A DNA stretch of 64,000 nucleotides from Methylomonas sp. 11b. Lineage in GTDB: Bacteria > Pseudomonadota > Gammaproteobacteria > Methylococcales > Methylomonadaceae. Position 1 is the stretch's first letter; each line of letters opens with the position of its first letter. The notes beneath the pieces were generated by a model. It saw only the letters and a program-made list of their open reading frames with translations. It did not search any database and was not told where the DNA came from. The translations under genes were made by a program, and so were the position numbers. Positions 45,043 to 54,078 of this stretch are shown piece by piece. The stretch covers positions 1,881,586 to 1,945,585 of the forward strand of contig NZ_KI911557.1 in the NCBI RefSeq assembly GCF_000515215.1. Direction: 5' to 3'.

Positions 45043-46353
45043 ATGATGTACCCCTTGTTATACCCCTCGCCCCTTGATCGGGTGTCTTGGCCCTATTGGG
45101 CGCTCGGTTGCTATCTGATGATTTTCATCAGCATAGTCCATGCCGATGAAACGATTTTATCCATTGAACAGGCCGTTCAACTAGCTCAGGCGGGCAATCC
45201 CGGTCTTGCTGAAATTAAAGCGCGCGCTGAGGCACTGGCGGCTATTCCTTCGCAGGAAGGTGCGCTTCCAGACCCAACGCTTAATTTCGATACACTGAAT
45301 GTCCCAACCAGTAGCTTCAGTCTTCACAAGGAAGACATGACCATGATGGATGTCGGCGTCAGTCAGACAATTCCCTTTCCGGGTAAGTTGGCCTTGAAGG
45401 AACAAGCGGCGGAACAGGAAGCCCTGGCCGCTGCCGATTCGGTAGATGTCGCCCGTTTGCGTCTGGTTCGTGATGTCAAACAGGCCTGGTGGCGCTTGTT
45501 CTATTACGATCGAGCAATCAATGTCATTGCCGAAAGCGAACAATTTTTTCAGCAACTGATCGATACCGCCCAATCCCGCTACAAAGCGGGTCAGGGGCAA
45601 CAGCAGGATGTGCTGCTGGCCCAATTGGAACTCTCGAAACTCAAGGATGAAAAAATCGAGCTGATCAGCATGCGCCACAGTACCGGTATTCAGCTCAACA
45701 CATTGCTTAGCCGCAACTCCGATACCTTGATAAAACTGCCTGACCAAGCCGAGATCAAAACCCCGGTCTTGGTGGTTGCGGATTTGCAAACACAAGCCAT
45801 GGAACATAGCCCGCTGTTTGAGCAGCATCGCAAAATGCTCGGTGCCGCCAAGACCCGCATTGAAATCGCCGAAAAGGATTTCTATCCCGATCTGACACTG
45901 GGTGCGGGTTATGCAGTCAGGCAAAACACGCCGTCCAGCGAATCGCGTAGCGATTTTGCCAGTGTCAAACTCAGTATCAATTTGCCAATCTATGCCGAGC
46001 AAAAACAGGCCAAGGCGGTCGATCAACGCAATAGTGAATTATTGCAGGAGCAGTACGCCTTGCAGGACGAGCACAACAAAGTCCATGGTGAAATTGCTGC
46101 CAATACCGCCCAATACCTGCATGCAAAACAGCGGTTAGCGTTATTCGAGCATGAAATCATTCCTCAAGCGCAGCAGACTGTCAGCTCTTTGATGGCCGGG
46201 TATCCCGTCGGCAAAGCTGACTTCAGTAACTTGCTCCGCACCCAGCTGAGCTTGTTTCAGTATCAAAGCCAATATTGGAAATCATTGGTCGAAACCCAGC
46301 AATTGCTGGCGGAATTATCGAATTTAATTGGCGAGGAACTGACTCATGACTAA
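45043..46353 (+). CDS. cusC: TolC-family outer-membrane channel CusC, system 3
   Basis: 436 residues. Two adjacent ATG codons at 45043 and 45046; GGAGA ends just before them, which favours the second. Signal peptide ends FISIVHADE. Repeats SQTIPFPGKLALKEQ and YPVGKADFSNLLRTQLSLF parallel cusC of system 2 closely. The stop overlaps the adaptor start by 8 bases, as in system 2. Outer-membrane exit channel for Cu/Ag. Confidence 0.92.
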   Translation: MMYPLLYPSPLDRVSWPYWALGCYLMIFISIVHADETILSIEQAVQLAQAGNPGLAEIKARAEALAAIPSQEGALPDPTLNFDTLNVPTSSFSLHKEDMTMMDVGVSQTIPFPGKLALKEQAAEQEALAAADSVDVARLRLVRDVKQAWWRLFYYDRAINVIAESEQFFQQLIDTAQSRYKAGQGQQQDVLLAQLELSKLKDEKIELISMRHSTGIQLNTLLSRNSDTLIKLPDQAEIKTPVLVVADLQTQAMEHSPLFEQHRKMLGAAKTRIEIAEKDFYPDLTLGAGYAVRQNTPSSESRSDFASVKLSINLPIYAEQKQAKAVDQRNSELLQEQYALQDEHNKVHGEIAANTAQYLHAKQRLALFEHEIIPQAQQTVSSLMAGYPVGKADFSNLLRTQLSLFQYQSQYWKSLVETQQLLAELSNLIGEELTHD

Positions 46354-47803
46354 GCAAGCCATTCTGGTCAGTATATTGACCATGATCATCGGAATCGCCG
46401 GCGGCTTTTGGCTGGCGAATAAGCCGCAATCCATGGAAAAGACTGTGTCGGTCGCAGAGCATAAACCACGGTTTTATCGGCATCCGATGAATCCAAAAGT
46501 GACGTCTTCGACACCAGCAAAGGATGAAATGGGCATGGATTATCTACCCGTGTATGCCGATGAACTTTCGCCGACATCCCAACCGAACAAAGGGCGCATT
46601 CTGTATTACCGCCACCCCATGGGGACCGCAGACACATCGCCGGTACCGAAAAAGGACGAAATGGGCATGGATTATCTGCCGGTTTACGAAGGCAAGGTAA
46701 CGAGTTCTAAACTCTTGACGATCAGCCCCGAAAAAATCCAAAAGCTCGGCGTCAAAACCGAGAAAGTTCAATATCGGGATTTAGTGCGTTCTATCCGTGC
46801 GCCGGGCAGTATTCAAGTTGATGAGCGTCGGTTACATGTCATCAATGCCAAATTCGAGGGCTGGATACAACGGTTGCTAGTTAATAGCACGGGACAAGCT
46901 GTCAAACGCGGTCAGCCATTATTGGAAGTCTACAGTCCTGATCTACTCACGGCTCAACAGGAATATCTGATCGCCAAACAAGGCGAGGCGTCATTGCAAC
47001 AGGCCAGTCCACAGGCGCTAGCCACCGCGCAGCAACTCACCCGTAATGCCTTAAAGCGGCTGAATTATTGGGATATAGGCCAGGCACAATTGCAACGTTT
47101 GCAAGAGCAGGATCGCGTGATCGAAACCCTGTCGTTGCAATCGCCTGTCAATGGCGTCGTGATGGAGAAGCCAGCAGTAGACGGGATGCGTTTTATGCCG
47201 GGCGAAATATTGTTCCAGATTGCCGACTTGAGTCGGGTGTGGCTGATTGTCGATGTGTTCGAGCCCGATTTAGAGTGGGTCAAAATGGGTCAAGCGGTCG
47301 TCGTCGCTTTCAAAGCTTACCCCGATAAATCTTTTCAAGGGCAAGTGGGTTTTGTCTATCCCACGCTGAATACCGACACGCGCACCGTCAAAGTTAGAGT
47401 GGACATGGACAACGCGCAAGGTTTTCTGAGGCCTGGTCTATATGGTAGCGTTGAATTATTGACTTCCCAGCAACAGCACCGCGAGTTAAGTGTACCCGAT
47501 TCGGCCATCCTCGATAGCGGTACACGGCAAGTGGTTCTGGTGCAAGAGGATGAAGGCCGGTTTGAACCGCGTCCGGTGAAAATTGGCCATCAGACGGGGG
47601 GATTCAGCGAAGTACTTGAGGGTTTGCAGGATGGCGACAACGTAGTCACCCGCGCTAATTTCTTGATCGATGCCGAAAGCAATTTGAAAGCGGCGCTGGA
47701 TAGTATGCGCAGCGTGGATCAGATGCCAGAATCCGAAGCTACTCAGCCGGACACTCAGGCTATGCCGAGACATGATCACAATCAACATGCAGTGGAGAAC
47801 TAG
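46346..47803 (+). CDS. cusB: CusB-like adaptor with two heavy-metal-binding repeats, system 3
   Basis: 485 residues. N-terminal anchor (IGIAGGFWLA), then two HMBD-like repeats at about 42-70 and 87-115: FYRHPMNP..KDEMGMDYLPVY and YYRHPMGT..KKDEMGMDYLPVY. Core: FEGWIQRLLVNSTGQAVKRG, helical hairpin, and LNTDTRTVKVRVDMDN. The C-terminus ends AMPRHDHNQHAVEN. The repeats have Met, His and Asp but no Cys. Links CusA and CusC of system 3. Confidence 0.92.
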   Translation: MTKQAILVSILTMIIGIAGGFWLANKPQSMEKTVSVAEHKPRFYRHPMNPKVTSSTPAKDEMGMDYLPVYADELSPTSQPNKGRILYYRHPMGTADTSPVPKKDEMGMDYLPVYEGKVTSSKLLTISPEKIQKLGVKTEKVQYRDLVRSIRAPGSIQVDERRLHVINAKFEGWIQRLLVNSTGQAVKRGQPLLEVYSPDLLTAQQEYLIAKQGEASLQQASPQALATAQQLTRNALKRLNYWDIGQAQLQRLQEQDRVIETLSLQSPVNGVVMEKPAVDGMRFMPGEILFQIADLSRVWLIVDVFEPDLEWVKMGQAVVVAFKAYPDKSFQGQVGFVYPTLNTDTRTVKVRVDMDNAQGFLRPGLYGSVELLTSQQQHRELSVPDSAILDSGTRQVVLVQEDEGRFEPRPVKIGHQTGGFSEVLEGLQDGDNVVTRANFLIDAESNLKAALDSMRSVDQMPESEATQPDTQAMPRHDHNQHAVEN

Positions 47804-47805
47804 CC

Positions 47806-50800
47806 ATGTTGGAACGTATGATTGCATGGTCGTTGAAGAACGTGTTTCTGGTTCTGATCACGACGTTATTTTTAATCTGTGGCGGCATTTATGCTCTGAT
47901 CAAGATTCCGCTTGATGCCCTACCTGATCTGTCCGATGCCCAAGTCATTGTCTACACGGAATTCCCTGGCCAAGCACCTCAGGTGGTCGAGGATCAAGTC
48001 ACTTATCCACTGACCACCGCGATGCTGAGTGTGCCGCGATCCAAGGTGGTTCGTGGTTTCTCATTTTTCGGTGCATCCTTTGTGTACGTGATCTTTGAGG
48101 ATGGTACTGATATTTATTGGGCCCGCTCCAGGGTGCTCGAATATTTAAATTTTGCGGCCGGACGGTTGCCACGTGGTGTTACGCCGCAGTTAGGGCCAGA
48201 TGCCACCGGCGTGGGCTGGGTGTATCAATATGCGTTGTTGGGCAAGGATTACTCCCTGGCAGAACTGCGTACCCTGCAAGACTGGTTTGTGCGCTATCAG
48301 TTGACCAAGGCACAGGGAATTGCCGAAGTCGCCAGCGTCGGTGGGTTCGTCCAGCAATATCAAGTGACGGTCGATCCGCATAAACTCCAGGCTTATGGTA
48401 TCCCGCTTAAAACAGTGACTGAAGCAATTGCCAATGGCAACCGCGACGTGGGTGGGCGGGCGATTGAAATGACCGAAACTGAATATATGGTGCGCGGTCG
48501 TGGTTATTTGCATGGCATCCACGATCTGGAACGCTTGGTATTAAAAGTCGCCAATGGTACGCCCGTTTTAGTGCGCGACGTGGCCAGAGTTGAATTGGTA
48601 CCCGATGAACGTCGCGGTATTACCGAACTGAATGGCGAGGGCGAAGTGGTGTCCGGCATCGCCATCGCTCGCTACGGTCAAAATGCGCTGGAAGTGATTG
48701 ATAACTTGAAACTGCGGTTAAAGGAAATTACCGCAGGTCTGCCAGCGGGTGTCAGCATAAAAGCGGTGTATGACCGTGCTGATTTGATCCAACGAGCGAT
48801 CGAGAATTTACGCCATACGCTATTGGAAGAGAGTGTGGTGGTCGCCGTTATTTGTGCGGCATTTCTGTTGCATCTGCGTAGTGCGCTGGTGGCCATCGTC
48901 ATGCTGCCAGTTGGTGTCCTGATCGCTTTTATCGTCATGTATTTATTGAAGATGAACTCCAATATTATGAGCTTGGGGGGCATCGCCATTGCGATTGGCG
49001 CAATGGTCGATGCCGCCATCGTGATGATTGAAAACGTGCATAAGCACCTGGAGCACGATGCCGGAAAATTGCCCAGGCACACGATTGTGTTGAATGCCTG
49101 CCGAGAAGTCGGGCCGCCATTATTTTTCAGTTTGCTGATCATCACCGTATCCTTCTTACCGGTGTTCACGCTGGAAGCCCAAGAGGGACGACTATTTCAG
49201 CCATTGGCATACACCAAAACCTTTGCCATGGCCGGCGCGGCCTTGCTGTCGGTGACGCTGGTGCCGGTGCTGATATTGTTGTTTGTGCGTGGTCATATCC
49301 GACCCGAGCAAGATAACCCTGTCAACCGGGTATTGCTGTGGCTGTATCGCCCGGTGATTACCTGGGTGATGCGTTTTAAGAAAACCACGGTATTGCTGGC
49401 GTTGCTGGTCATGGCTGCGAGTATTTACCCTGCCATGCAATTGGGTGGCGAATTCATGCCGACCTTAAACGAAGGCACGTTGTTATTTATGCCGCAGACC
49501 TTGCCTGGCTTGTCGGTGACCAAAACGGCCGAATTACTGCAAACTCAGGACCGCATCATCAAAACCTTCCCTGAAGTCGAATCGGTATTCGGCAAAGCCG
49601 GGCGTGCCGCCACGGCAACCGACCCGGCTCCTTTGGAAATGTCCGAGACTGTGGTCAATCTCAAGCCGGAATCACAATGGCGTCCCAGTATGACCATCGA
49701 CAAATTGATTGCGGAAATGGATCAGGCCCTGCAAATTCCCGGTGTTAGCAATGCCTGGACCATGCCGATCAAAAATCGCATCGACATGCTGGCCACCGGT
49801 ATTCGCACTCCAGTTGGCGTCAAGTTATTCGGTAACGACCTGGCTGAAATGGAACGGTTGGCCCAGCAAATCGAACAAGTTATCAAGAACGTACCTGGCA
49901 CGACCAGCGCGTATGCCGAGCGCATTACCGGTGGTTATTACTTGAATATCGATCCCGACTATGAAGCCTTGGCTCGCTATGGGTTGATGGTTGGCGATAT
50001 TCAAAATCTAATTTCAACCGCCATCGGCGGCGAGATGGTGACGACTATGGTCGAAGGCCGCGAGCGCTTCGGCGTGATCGTGCGTTATCCGCGCGAACTC
50101 AGGAACAGTCCTAGTGCCATAGGCAATCACTTACTGGTAACGACTGCTGACGGTGCCATGATTCCTTTATCGTCGGTGGCACATCTGAGCTTATCCAAAG
50201 GGCCGCCGGGTATTCGTACCGAAAACTCGCTGCTCTCGGCTTATATCTTCGTCGATTTGCGGGATCGCGATATTGCCGGTTATGTTCATGATGCCAAACT
50301 GGCTGTTGAGAAAGCGGTAGCACTCCCTACCGGTTACTACATTACCTGGAGCGGGCAATTCGAGTATATGGAGCGGGCGATTGAGCGGTTGAAGATTGTC
50401 GTACCGTTGACCATGCTGATCATTTTTATACTGCTGTATCTGAATTTTGGGCGAATGACGGAAACCCTGATCGTTATGTTGTCGGTGCCGTTTGCGCTGG
50501 TGGGCGGCGTCTGGTTGCTGTGGGCGTTGAACTATAACGTTAGTGTGGCGGTTGGTGTGGGCTTTATCGCACTGGCTGGAGTGGCTGCGGAAACCGGCGT
50601 CATCATGCTGATCTACCTGGATCACGCCTACCAGGCCAAAATCGAAGAATGCCGGCAACACGGTCAGGATTTTACCCGGAATGAACTCTACACCAGTGTG
50701 GTCAGCGGTGCGGCAGAACGGCTACGACCAAAGATGATGACTGTAGCCGCCATCATGGCCGGTCTGTTACCCATCATGTGGAGCAACGGTACCGGATCAG

Positions 50801-50922
50801 AAGTCATGCGCCGCATTGCTGCCCCGATGGTGGGGGGCATGATCTCTTCGATGCTGCTGACGTTGATTGTAATTCCAGCGATTTATGCGCTGTTGAAAGG
50901 CCATTCATTGAAATCGCGATGA
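47806..50922 (+). CDS. cusA: CusA-like heavy-metal RND transporter, system 3
   Basis: 1038-residue RND pump, 2 bases after the adaptor stop. The methionine triad is present in LLFMPQTLPG, APLEMSE and RIDMLATG, and TM4 has GAMVDAAIVMIENVHKHLE, the closest of the three to E. coli CusA. C-terminal AGVAAETGVIMLIYLDHAY is intact. Predicted Cu(I)/Ag(I) export. Followed by lipoprotein L6 after 158 bases that contain only a 10-codon open frame. Confidence 0.95.
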   Translation: MLERMIAWSLKNVFLVLITTLFLICGGIYALIKIPLDALPDLSDAQVIVYTEFPGQAPQVVEDQVTYPLTTAMLSVPRSKVVRGFSFFGASFVYVIFEDGTDIYWARSRVLEYLNFAAGRLPRGVTPQLGPDATGVGWVYQYALLGKDYSLAELRTLQDWFVRYQLTKAQGIAEVASVGGFVQQYQVTVDPHKLQAYGIPLKTVTEAIANGNRDVGGRAIEMTETEYMVRGRGYLHGIHDLERLVLKVANGTPVLVRDVARVELVPDERRGITELNGEGEVVSGIAIARYGQNALEVIDNLKLRLKEITAGLPAGVSIKAVYDRADLIQRAIENLRHTLLEESVVVAVICAAFLLHLRSALVAIVMLPVGVLIAFIVMYLLKMNSNIMSLGGIAIAIGAMVDAAIVMIENVHKHLEHDAGKLPRHTIVLNACREVGPPLFFSLLIITVSFLPVFTLEAQEGRLFQPLAYTKTFAMAGAALLSVTLVPVLILLFVRGHIRPEQDNPVNRVLLWLYRPVITWVMRFKKTTVLLALLVMAASIYPAMQLGGEFMPTLNEGTLLFMPQTLPGLSVTKTAELLQTQDRIIKTFPEVESVFGKAGRAATATDPAPLEMSETVVNLKPESQWRPSMTIDKLIAEMDQALQIPGVSNAWTMPIKNRIDMLATGIRTPVGVKLFGNDLAEMERLAQQIEQVIKNVPGTTSAYAERITGGYYLNIDPDYEALARYGLMVGDIQNLISTAIGGEMVTTMVEGRERFGVIVRYPRELRNSPSAIGNHLLVTTADGAMIPLSSVAHLSLSKGPPGIRTENSLLSAYIFVDLRDRDIAGYVHDAKLAVEKAVALPTGYYITWSGQFEYMERAIERLKIVVPLTMLIIFILLYLNFGRMTETLIVMLSVPFALVGGVWLLWALNYNVSVAVGVGFIALAGVAAETGVIMLIYLDHAYQAKIEECRQHGQDFTRNELYTSVVSGAAERLRPKMMTVAAIMAGLLPIMWSNGTGSEVMRRIAAPMVGGMISSMLLTLIVIPAIYALLKGHSLKSR

Positions 50923-51080
50923 AGTTCAGCACAGTAAATTTTCTCATGTCACATTCACTTAACCAGGAGTTTTATGACAATAAGTACAGTCAAAATAATG
51001 CATTAAATAACAACCTTTTAACCAAACATGACGGTATTTTTAGTGCTGTCTGAAGAATTTCACCGAACTGGAGAAATCCC

Positions 51081-51434
51081 ATGAAAACCATAACTAAATT
51101 GTTGGTCGTCACTTCTTTAACGTTGGGAGTTTTATCAGGTTGCCAACAAAATCCCCATCCCATGGATATGAGTGCAGCTATCCAAAGTGCGAAAACTAAG
51201 GATGACCATGAGTCTTTGGCGACTCATTTTGAGCAAAATGCAAAGGATGCCGAAGTCAAAGTGGAAGAACACAAAAAGCTTCTGCAACAGTACAAGCAGC
51301 ACAGCTACCTGTACGGCAAGCAATCCGAGATGTTTTTCGAACATTGCCAATCGCTAATCAATTCCTACCAAAAAGCAGTTGATGCCAATACAGCGATGGC
51401 TAAAATGCATCATCAAATGGCAGGAGACAAATAA
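51081..51434 (+). CDS. Small metal-island lipoprotein L6 (HPMDM family)
   Basis: 117 residues. Lipobox VLSGC with Cys21, then HPMDM (H26, M28, D29, M30), SAKTKDDHESLATHFEQ, EEHKKLLQQY, HSYLYGKQ, EHC and MAKMHHQMAGDK. GGAGAAA precedes the ATG. It closes the cus system 3 operon; a bulged hairpin follows at 51454. Confidence 0.86.
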   Translation: MKTITKLLVVTSLTLGVLSGCQQNPHPMDMSAAIQSAKTKDDHESLATHFEQNAKDAEVKVEEHKKLLQQYKQHSYLYGKQSEMFFEHCQSLINSYQKAVDANTAMAKMHHQMAGDK

Positions 51435-51453
51435 ACAGTCTTGAAAATTAAAG

Positions 51454-51492
51454 GATTTGAGGCATGAAAATTTTATTTCTTGCCTTCAAATC
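51454..51492 (+). terminator. Terminator-like hairpin after L6
   Basis: GATTTGAGGCA pairs with TGCCTTCAAATC with one bulged base, around a loop of about 16 bases that is A/T-rich. Located 20 bases after the L6 stop. No long T-run follows, so termination is uncertain. Confidence 0.45.
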
Positions 51493-51585
51493 GATGCATA
51501 TTTCGGGACCAAATCATTTGCTTTTTGATGTGGTTACACTTTGCTGGACACACTTTTACAATGCCTAAAACTGAGTGTGGTCCAA

Positions 51586-51882
51586 ATGAGCCGAGAAAAA
51601 CCCAATACCTATACTGCTGAATTCCGAGCCTCAGCCGTTAAGCTGGCGAATGAATCAGACAAATCCGTTGCCCAGGTTGCCCTTGATCTAGGGATTAACG
51701 TGAATACCCTGCATACGTGGATTGGCAAATACAGTCGCCGCCAATCCCCCGATAACCCGGTCAGAACCGATGATCATCTTTATGACGAACTCAAGCGTCT
51801 CAAGAAAGAGGTGGCCCGACTGACCGAGGAGCGCGATTTGTTAAAAAAGGCCGCCGCGTACTTTGCCAAAGAGCAACGGTAA
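51586..51882 (+). CDS. IS3-family transposase OrfA
   Basis: 98 residues from ATG 51586. HTH of the IS3/IS911 type (NTYTAEFRASAVKLANES.., VALDLGINVNTLHTWIGKYS) and a leucine-zipper-like helix (LYDELKRLKKEVARLTEERD, then LLKKAAAYFA). The TTAAAAAAGG run at 51841-51850 is a standard -1 slippage site that would join OrfA to OrfB. Confidence 0.88.
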   Translation: MSREKPNTYTAEFRASAVKLANESDKSVAQVALDLGINVNTLHTWIGKYSRRQSPDNPVRTDDHLYDELKRLKKEVARLTEERDLLKKAAAYFAKEQR

Positions 51883-51929
51883 AGCACGCTTGGATTCAAA
51901 AGCATACGGCGGAATTCAGCGTCGCGGCA

Positions 51930-52742
51930 ATGTGTCGGTTTTTGCAAGTGTCGCCCAGCGCCTATTACGCCTGGCAGCATCGCCGCCCCTCGCCACGGCA
52001 GCGAGAAGATGAACAACTGAGTAACCTGGTGCAGCAAGCCTTCGAAAAAAGCCGACGCAGTTATGGCACCCGACGGATCAAAATTGCCCTGTCCCATCAA
52101 GGTCAATCCGTGGGGCGACGGCGAATTGGTCACTTAATGAGAGAAGCCGGATTAACGTGTAAAACCAAGCGCCGATTTAAAGTCACCACCGATTCCGAGC
52201 ACGACCTGCTGATTGCACCTAATCATTTGATTCGTCAGTTCGCCGTTGATCGAGCAAACAGAGTCTATACGGGTGATATTACCTATATCCATACTCAGGA
52301 AGGCTGGTTGTATTTGGCGGTGGTGATCGACTTGTTTTCCCGCCAGATCGTGGATTGGTCAATGGCCGAACATATGAAAACCCAGTTGGTCAACGATGCG
52401 CGCTTGATGGCCATTTGGAAACGTAAGCCCGACAAAGGCTTGCTATGGCATACCGACCGGGGTAGCCAATATGCCTCAGAAAGCCATCGGGCTTTGCTGA
52501 AACAACACGGCATTCGACAAAGCATGAGCCGAAAAGGGAATTGCTGGGATAACGCGGTTTCGGAGAGTTTCTTTCACACCCTAAAAACTGAACTGATTCA
52601 CCAACAGACTTTCCAGACCCACGATCAGGCTAAACAAGCGGTGTTCGAATATATCGAAGTGTTTTACAACCGGGAGCGGTTACATTCCGCTAACGGCTAC
52701 CTGTCACCGATTAATTACGAATTGCGGCATCAAGCCGCTTAA
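51930..52742 (+). CDS. IS3-family transposase OrfB (integrase core)
   Basis: 270 residues counted from the internal ATG; as an OrfAB fusion the frame begins earlier, near the A6G run at 51843. DDE integrase core: TGDITYIHTQEGWLYLAVVI (first Asp), LLWHTDRGSQYAS (second Asp) and DNAVSESFFHTLKTELIH (Glu). The C-terminus VFYNRERLHSANGYLSPINY is typical. All catalytic residues are present, so the element may be active. Confidence 0.92.
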   Translation: MCRFLQVSPSAYYAWQHRRPSPRQREDEQLSNLVQQAFEKSRRSYGTRRIKIALSHQGQSVGRRRIGHLMREAGLTCKTKRRFKVTTDSEHDLLIAPNHLIRQFAVDRANRVYTGDITYIHTQEGWLYLAVVIDLFSRQIVDWSMAEHMKTQLVNDARLMAIWKRKPDKGLLWHTDRGSQYASESHRALLKQHGIRQSMSRKGNCWDNAVSESFFHTLKTELIHQQTFQTHDQAKQAVFEYIEVFYNRERLHSANGYLSPINYELRHQAA

Positions 52743-52774
52743 CTATGTGTCCGGTTTAGTGTTGACACATCACT

Positions 52775-52972
52775 TACGAATGGCGCGACGATTCCGGCCA
52801 GTGGTTCCACAGATACGGCAACGAAAACTGGGAGTTCAACGCTCAGGGTTTCATGCAACGGCGCTTTGCCAGCATCAACGATTTGCCGATCAAGGAAGAG
52901 CCGCGTTTGTTTCACTGGCCGTTGGGCCGCCGTCCCGACGATCATGCCAGTTTGAGCGATTTGGGGTTGTAG
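52775..52972 (+). pseudogene. C-terminal remnant of a DUF1348 family gene
   Basis: Directly after the IS3 end the frame gives [20 protein letters not shown], then [19 protein letters not shown] and [19 protein letters not shown] followed by TAG. This is the conserved C-terminal third of DUF1348 (NTF2-like) proteins. The N-terminal part is missing, removed by the IS insertion or an associated deletion. The following 216 bases to traL show no gene; a TTGACA at 53016 may be part of a tra promoter. Confidence 0.75.
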
Positions 52973-53188
52973 ATGGTCGATTGACGGTGCGGTTGAGCCA
53001 TCTTCGGGAAACGTCTTGACAATATTAGCCCCGGAGAGGATTACATCCAATATCAAGCTAAAGGTCTTTAAAGTATAGAACTCTCAACCTGCCGTCAATT
53101 TTTACAGCTGATCGCAAATTCGTCATCAGCTGCAAACGACCTCCTTAAAATCCGCTTCACAATAATGACCATCCAACCGGAGGTCATT

Positions 53189-53470
53189 ATGGAACCCGTT
53201 GCCATCCCCCAATCGATCGACGATCCGATCCACATTTTGCTGTGGAGCGCGGACGAGATCGTACCCTTCATGGTCAGCATGCTCACTGGCATGTTGATTG
53301 ATCAGTTCATTCCGGGCATGGCGCTTGGCTTCATCGCAGTCAAACTTTACCGGCGCTTTCGGGACAACCGGCCTGATGGTTATACCTTGCATGCGCTGTA
53401 TTGGCTGGGTCTGTTGCCCAATCGCTCCCGAACCATCCCCAATCCCTACATTCGCCGGTTCCTGCCATGA
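53189..53470 (+). CDS. traL: Conjugal transfer pilus assembly protein TraL
   Basis: 93 residues from ATG 53189, with GGAGGT 7 bases upstream. Short protein with a membrane segment (VPFMVSMLTGMLIDQFIPGM) and the TraL pattern KLYRRFRDNRPDGYTLHALY followed by WLGLLP. First gene of an F-type (MPF_F) T4SS operon in the order L-E-K-B. Stop overlaps traE (ATGA). Confidence 0.88.
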   Translation: MEPVAIPQSIDDPIHILLWSADEIVPFMVSMLTGMLIDQFIPGMALGFIAVKLYRRFRDNRPDGYTLHALYWLGLLPNRSRTIPNPYIRRFLP

Positions 53471-54078
53471 GATGGTCGGATTTTCTGCAAACCTGGGATG
53501 GACACGAGACCGAGAACCGGTTTAGCCGAGTCGTCGTCATTGGATTGCTCGTCGTTTGTGTGATTACCTCACTTGCCGCCTGGCGTACCGAGCGCAGCAT
53601 CATTTTGGTGCCCCCTACGTTGACCCAGGAAGTTGAAGTAACGCGTAGTAGCGCCTCTAGTGAGTTCAAAGAGTCCTGGGGCTTGTACATGGCGGAATTG
53701 CTCGGCAACACCACACCAGCCAACGCCGATTTTCTAAAAGTGGCCATCGAGCCTTTGCTGGCACCGGATATTTATCGTAGCGTCCTGGATGCGATGACCG
53801 ATCAAATCAAGGCCATCAAGATGGATCGGGTGGCAATCAGCTTCACGCCACGTCATGTCGATTATGAAGCCGAGACCAACAAAGTCTTCGTCAGCGGCGA
53901 GCTCAAAAGCCAAGGCCCCAGTTCCAAACCCGACATCAAACCCCGTACCTACGAATTCATCATCGCCGTCAAGAACTACCGGCCTCGACTGGAGTTCATC
54001 GATGTCTACCCTGATTCGCCCAGAACCTTAGATCGACTGAAAGCAATGCAAGGCCAAACCCGCGAGGCTCAACCATGA
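53467..54078 (+). CDS. traE: Conjugal transfer protein TraE
   Basis: 203 residues from ATG 53467. One N-terminal membrane helix (VVVIGLLVVCVITSLAAW) and a periplasmic domain with ERSIILVPPTLTQEVEV and FLKVAIEPLLAPDIY, matching TraE/VirB5-VirB8-like components of F-type systems. Inner-membrane part of the mating-pair channel. Coupled to traL and traK by ATGA overlaps. Confidence 0.9.
   Translation: MRWSDFLQTWDGHETENRFSRVVVIGLLVVCVITSLAAWRTERSIILVPPTLTQEVEVTRSSASSEFKESWGLYMAELLGNTTPANADFLKVAIEPLLAPDIYRSVLDAMTDQIKAIKMDRVAISFTPRHVDYEAETNKVFVSGELKSQGPSSKPDIKPRTYEFIIAVKNYRPRLEFIDVYPDSPRTLDRLKAMQGQTREAQP

Larger units (their letters stand above)
51526..52772 (+). mobile_element. IS3-family insertion sequence, complete
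   Basis: 1247 bases. The ends match imperfectly: TGATGTGGTTACACTTTGC.. on the left and the reverse complement TGATGTGTCAACACTAAAC.. on the right, both leading to a GGACACA block. Contains orfA and orfB in the IS3 arrangement with a frameshift window. No convincing 3-4 base target duplication is seen. It has cut a DUF1348 gene on its right side and forms the border between the metal cargo and the tra operon. Confidence 0.85.

Noticed and set aside
50973..51005. 10-codon open frame with AGGAG between cusA3 and L6
   Set aside because: Too short and without a repeat or attenuator structure to support a leader peptide.
51526..52772. Target-site duplication of the IS3 element
   Set aside because: Bases on the two sides (..TTTT and CTTA..) do not repeat convincingly.
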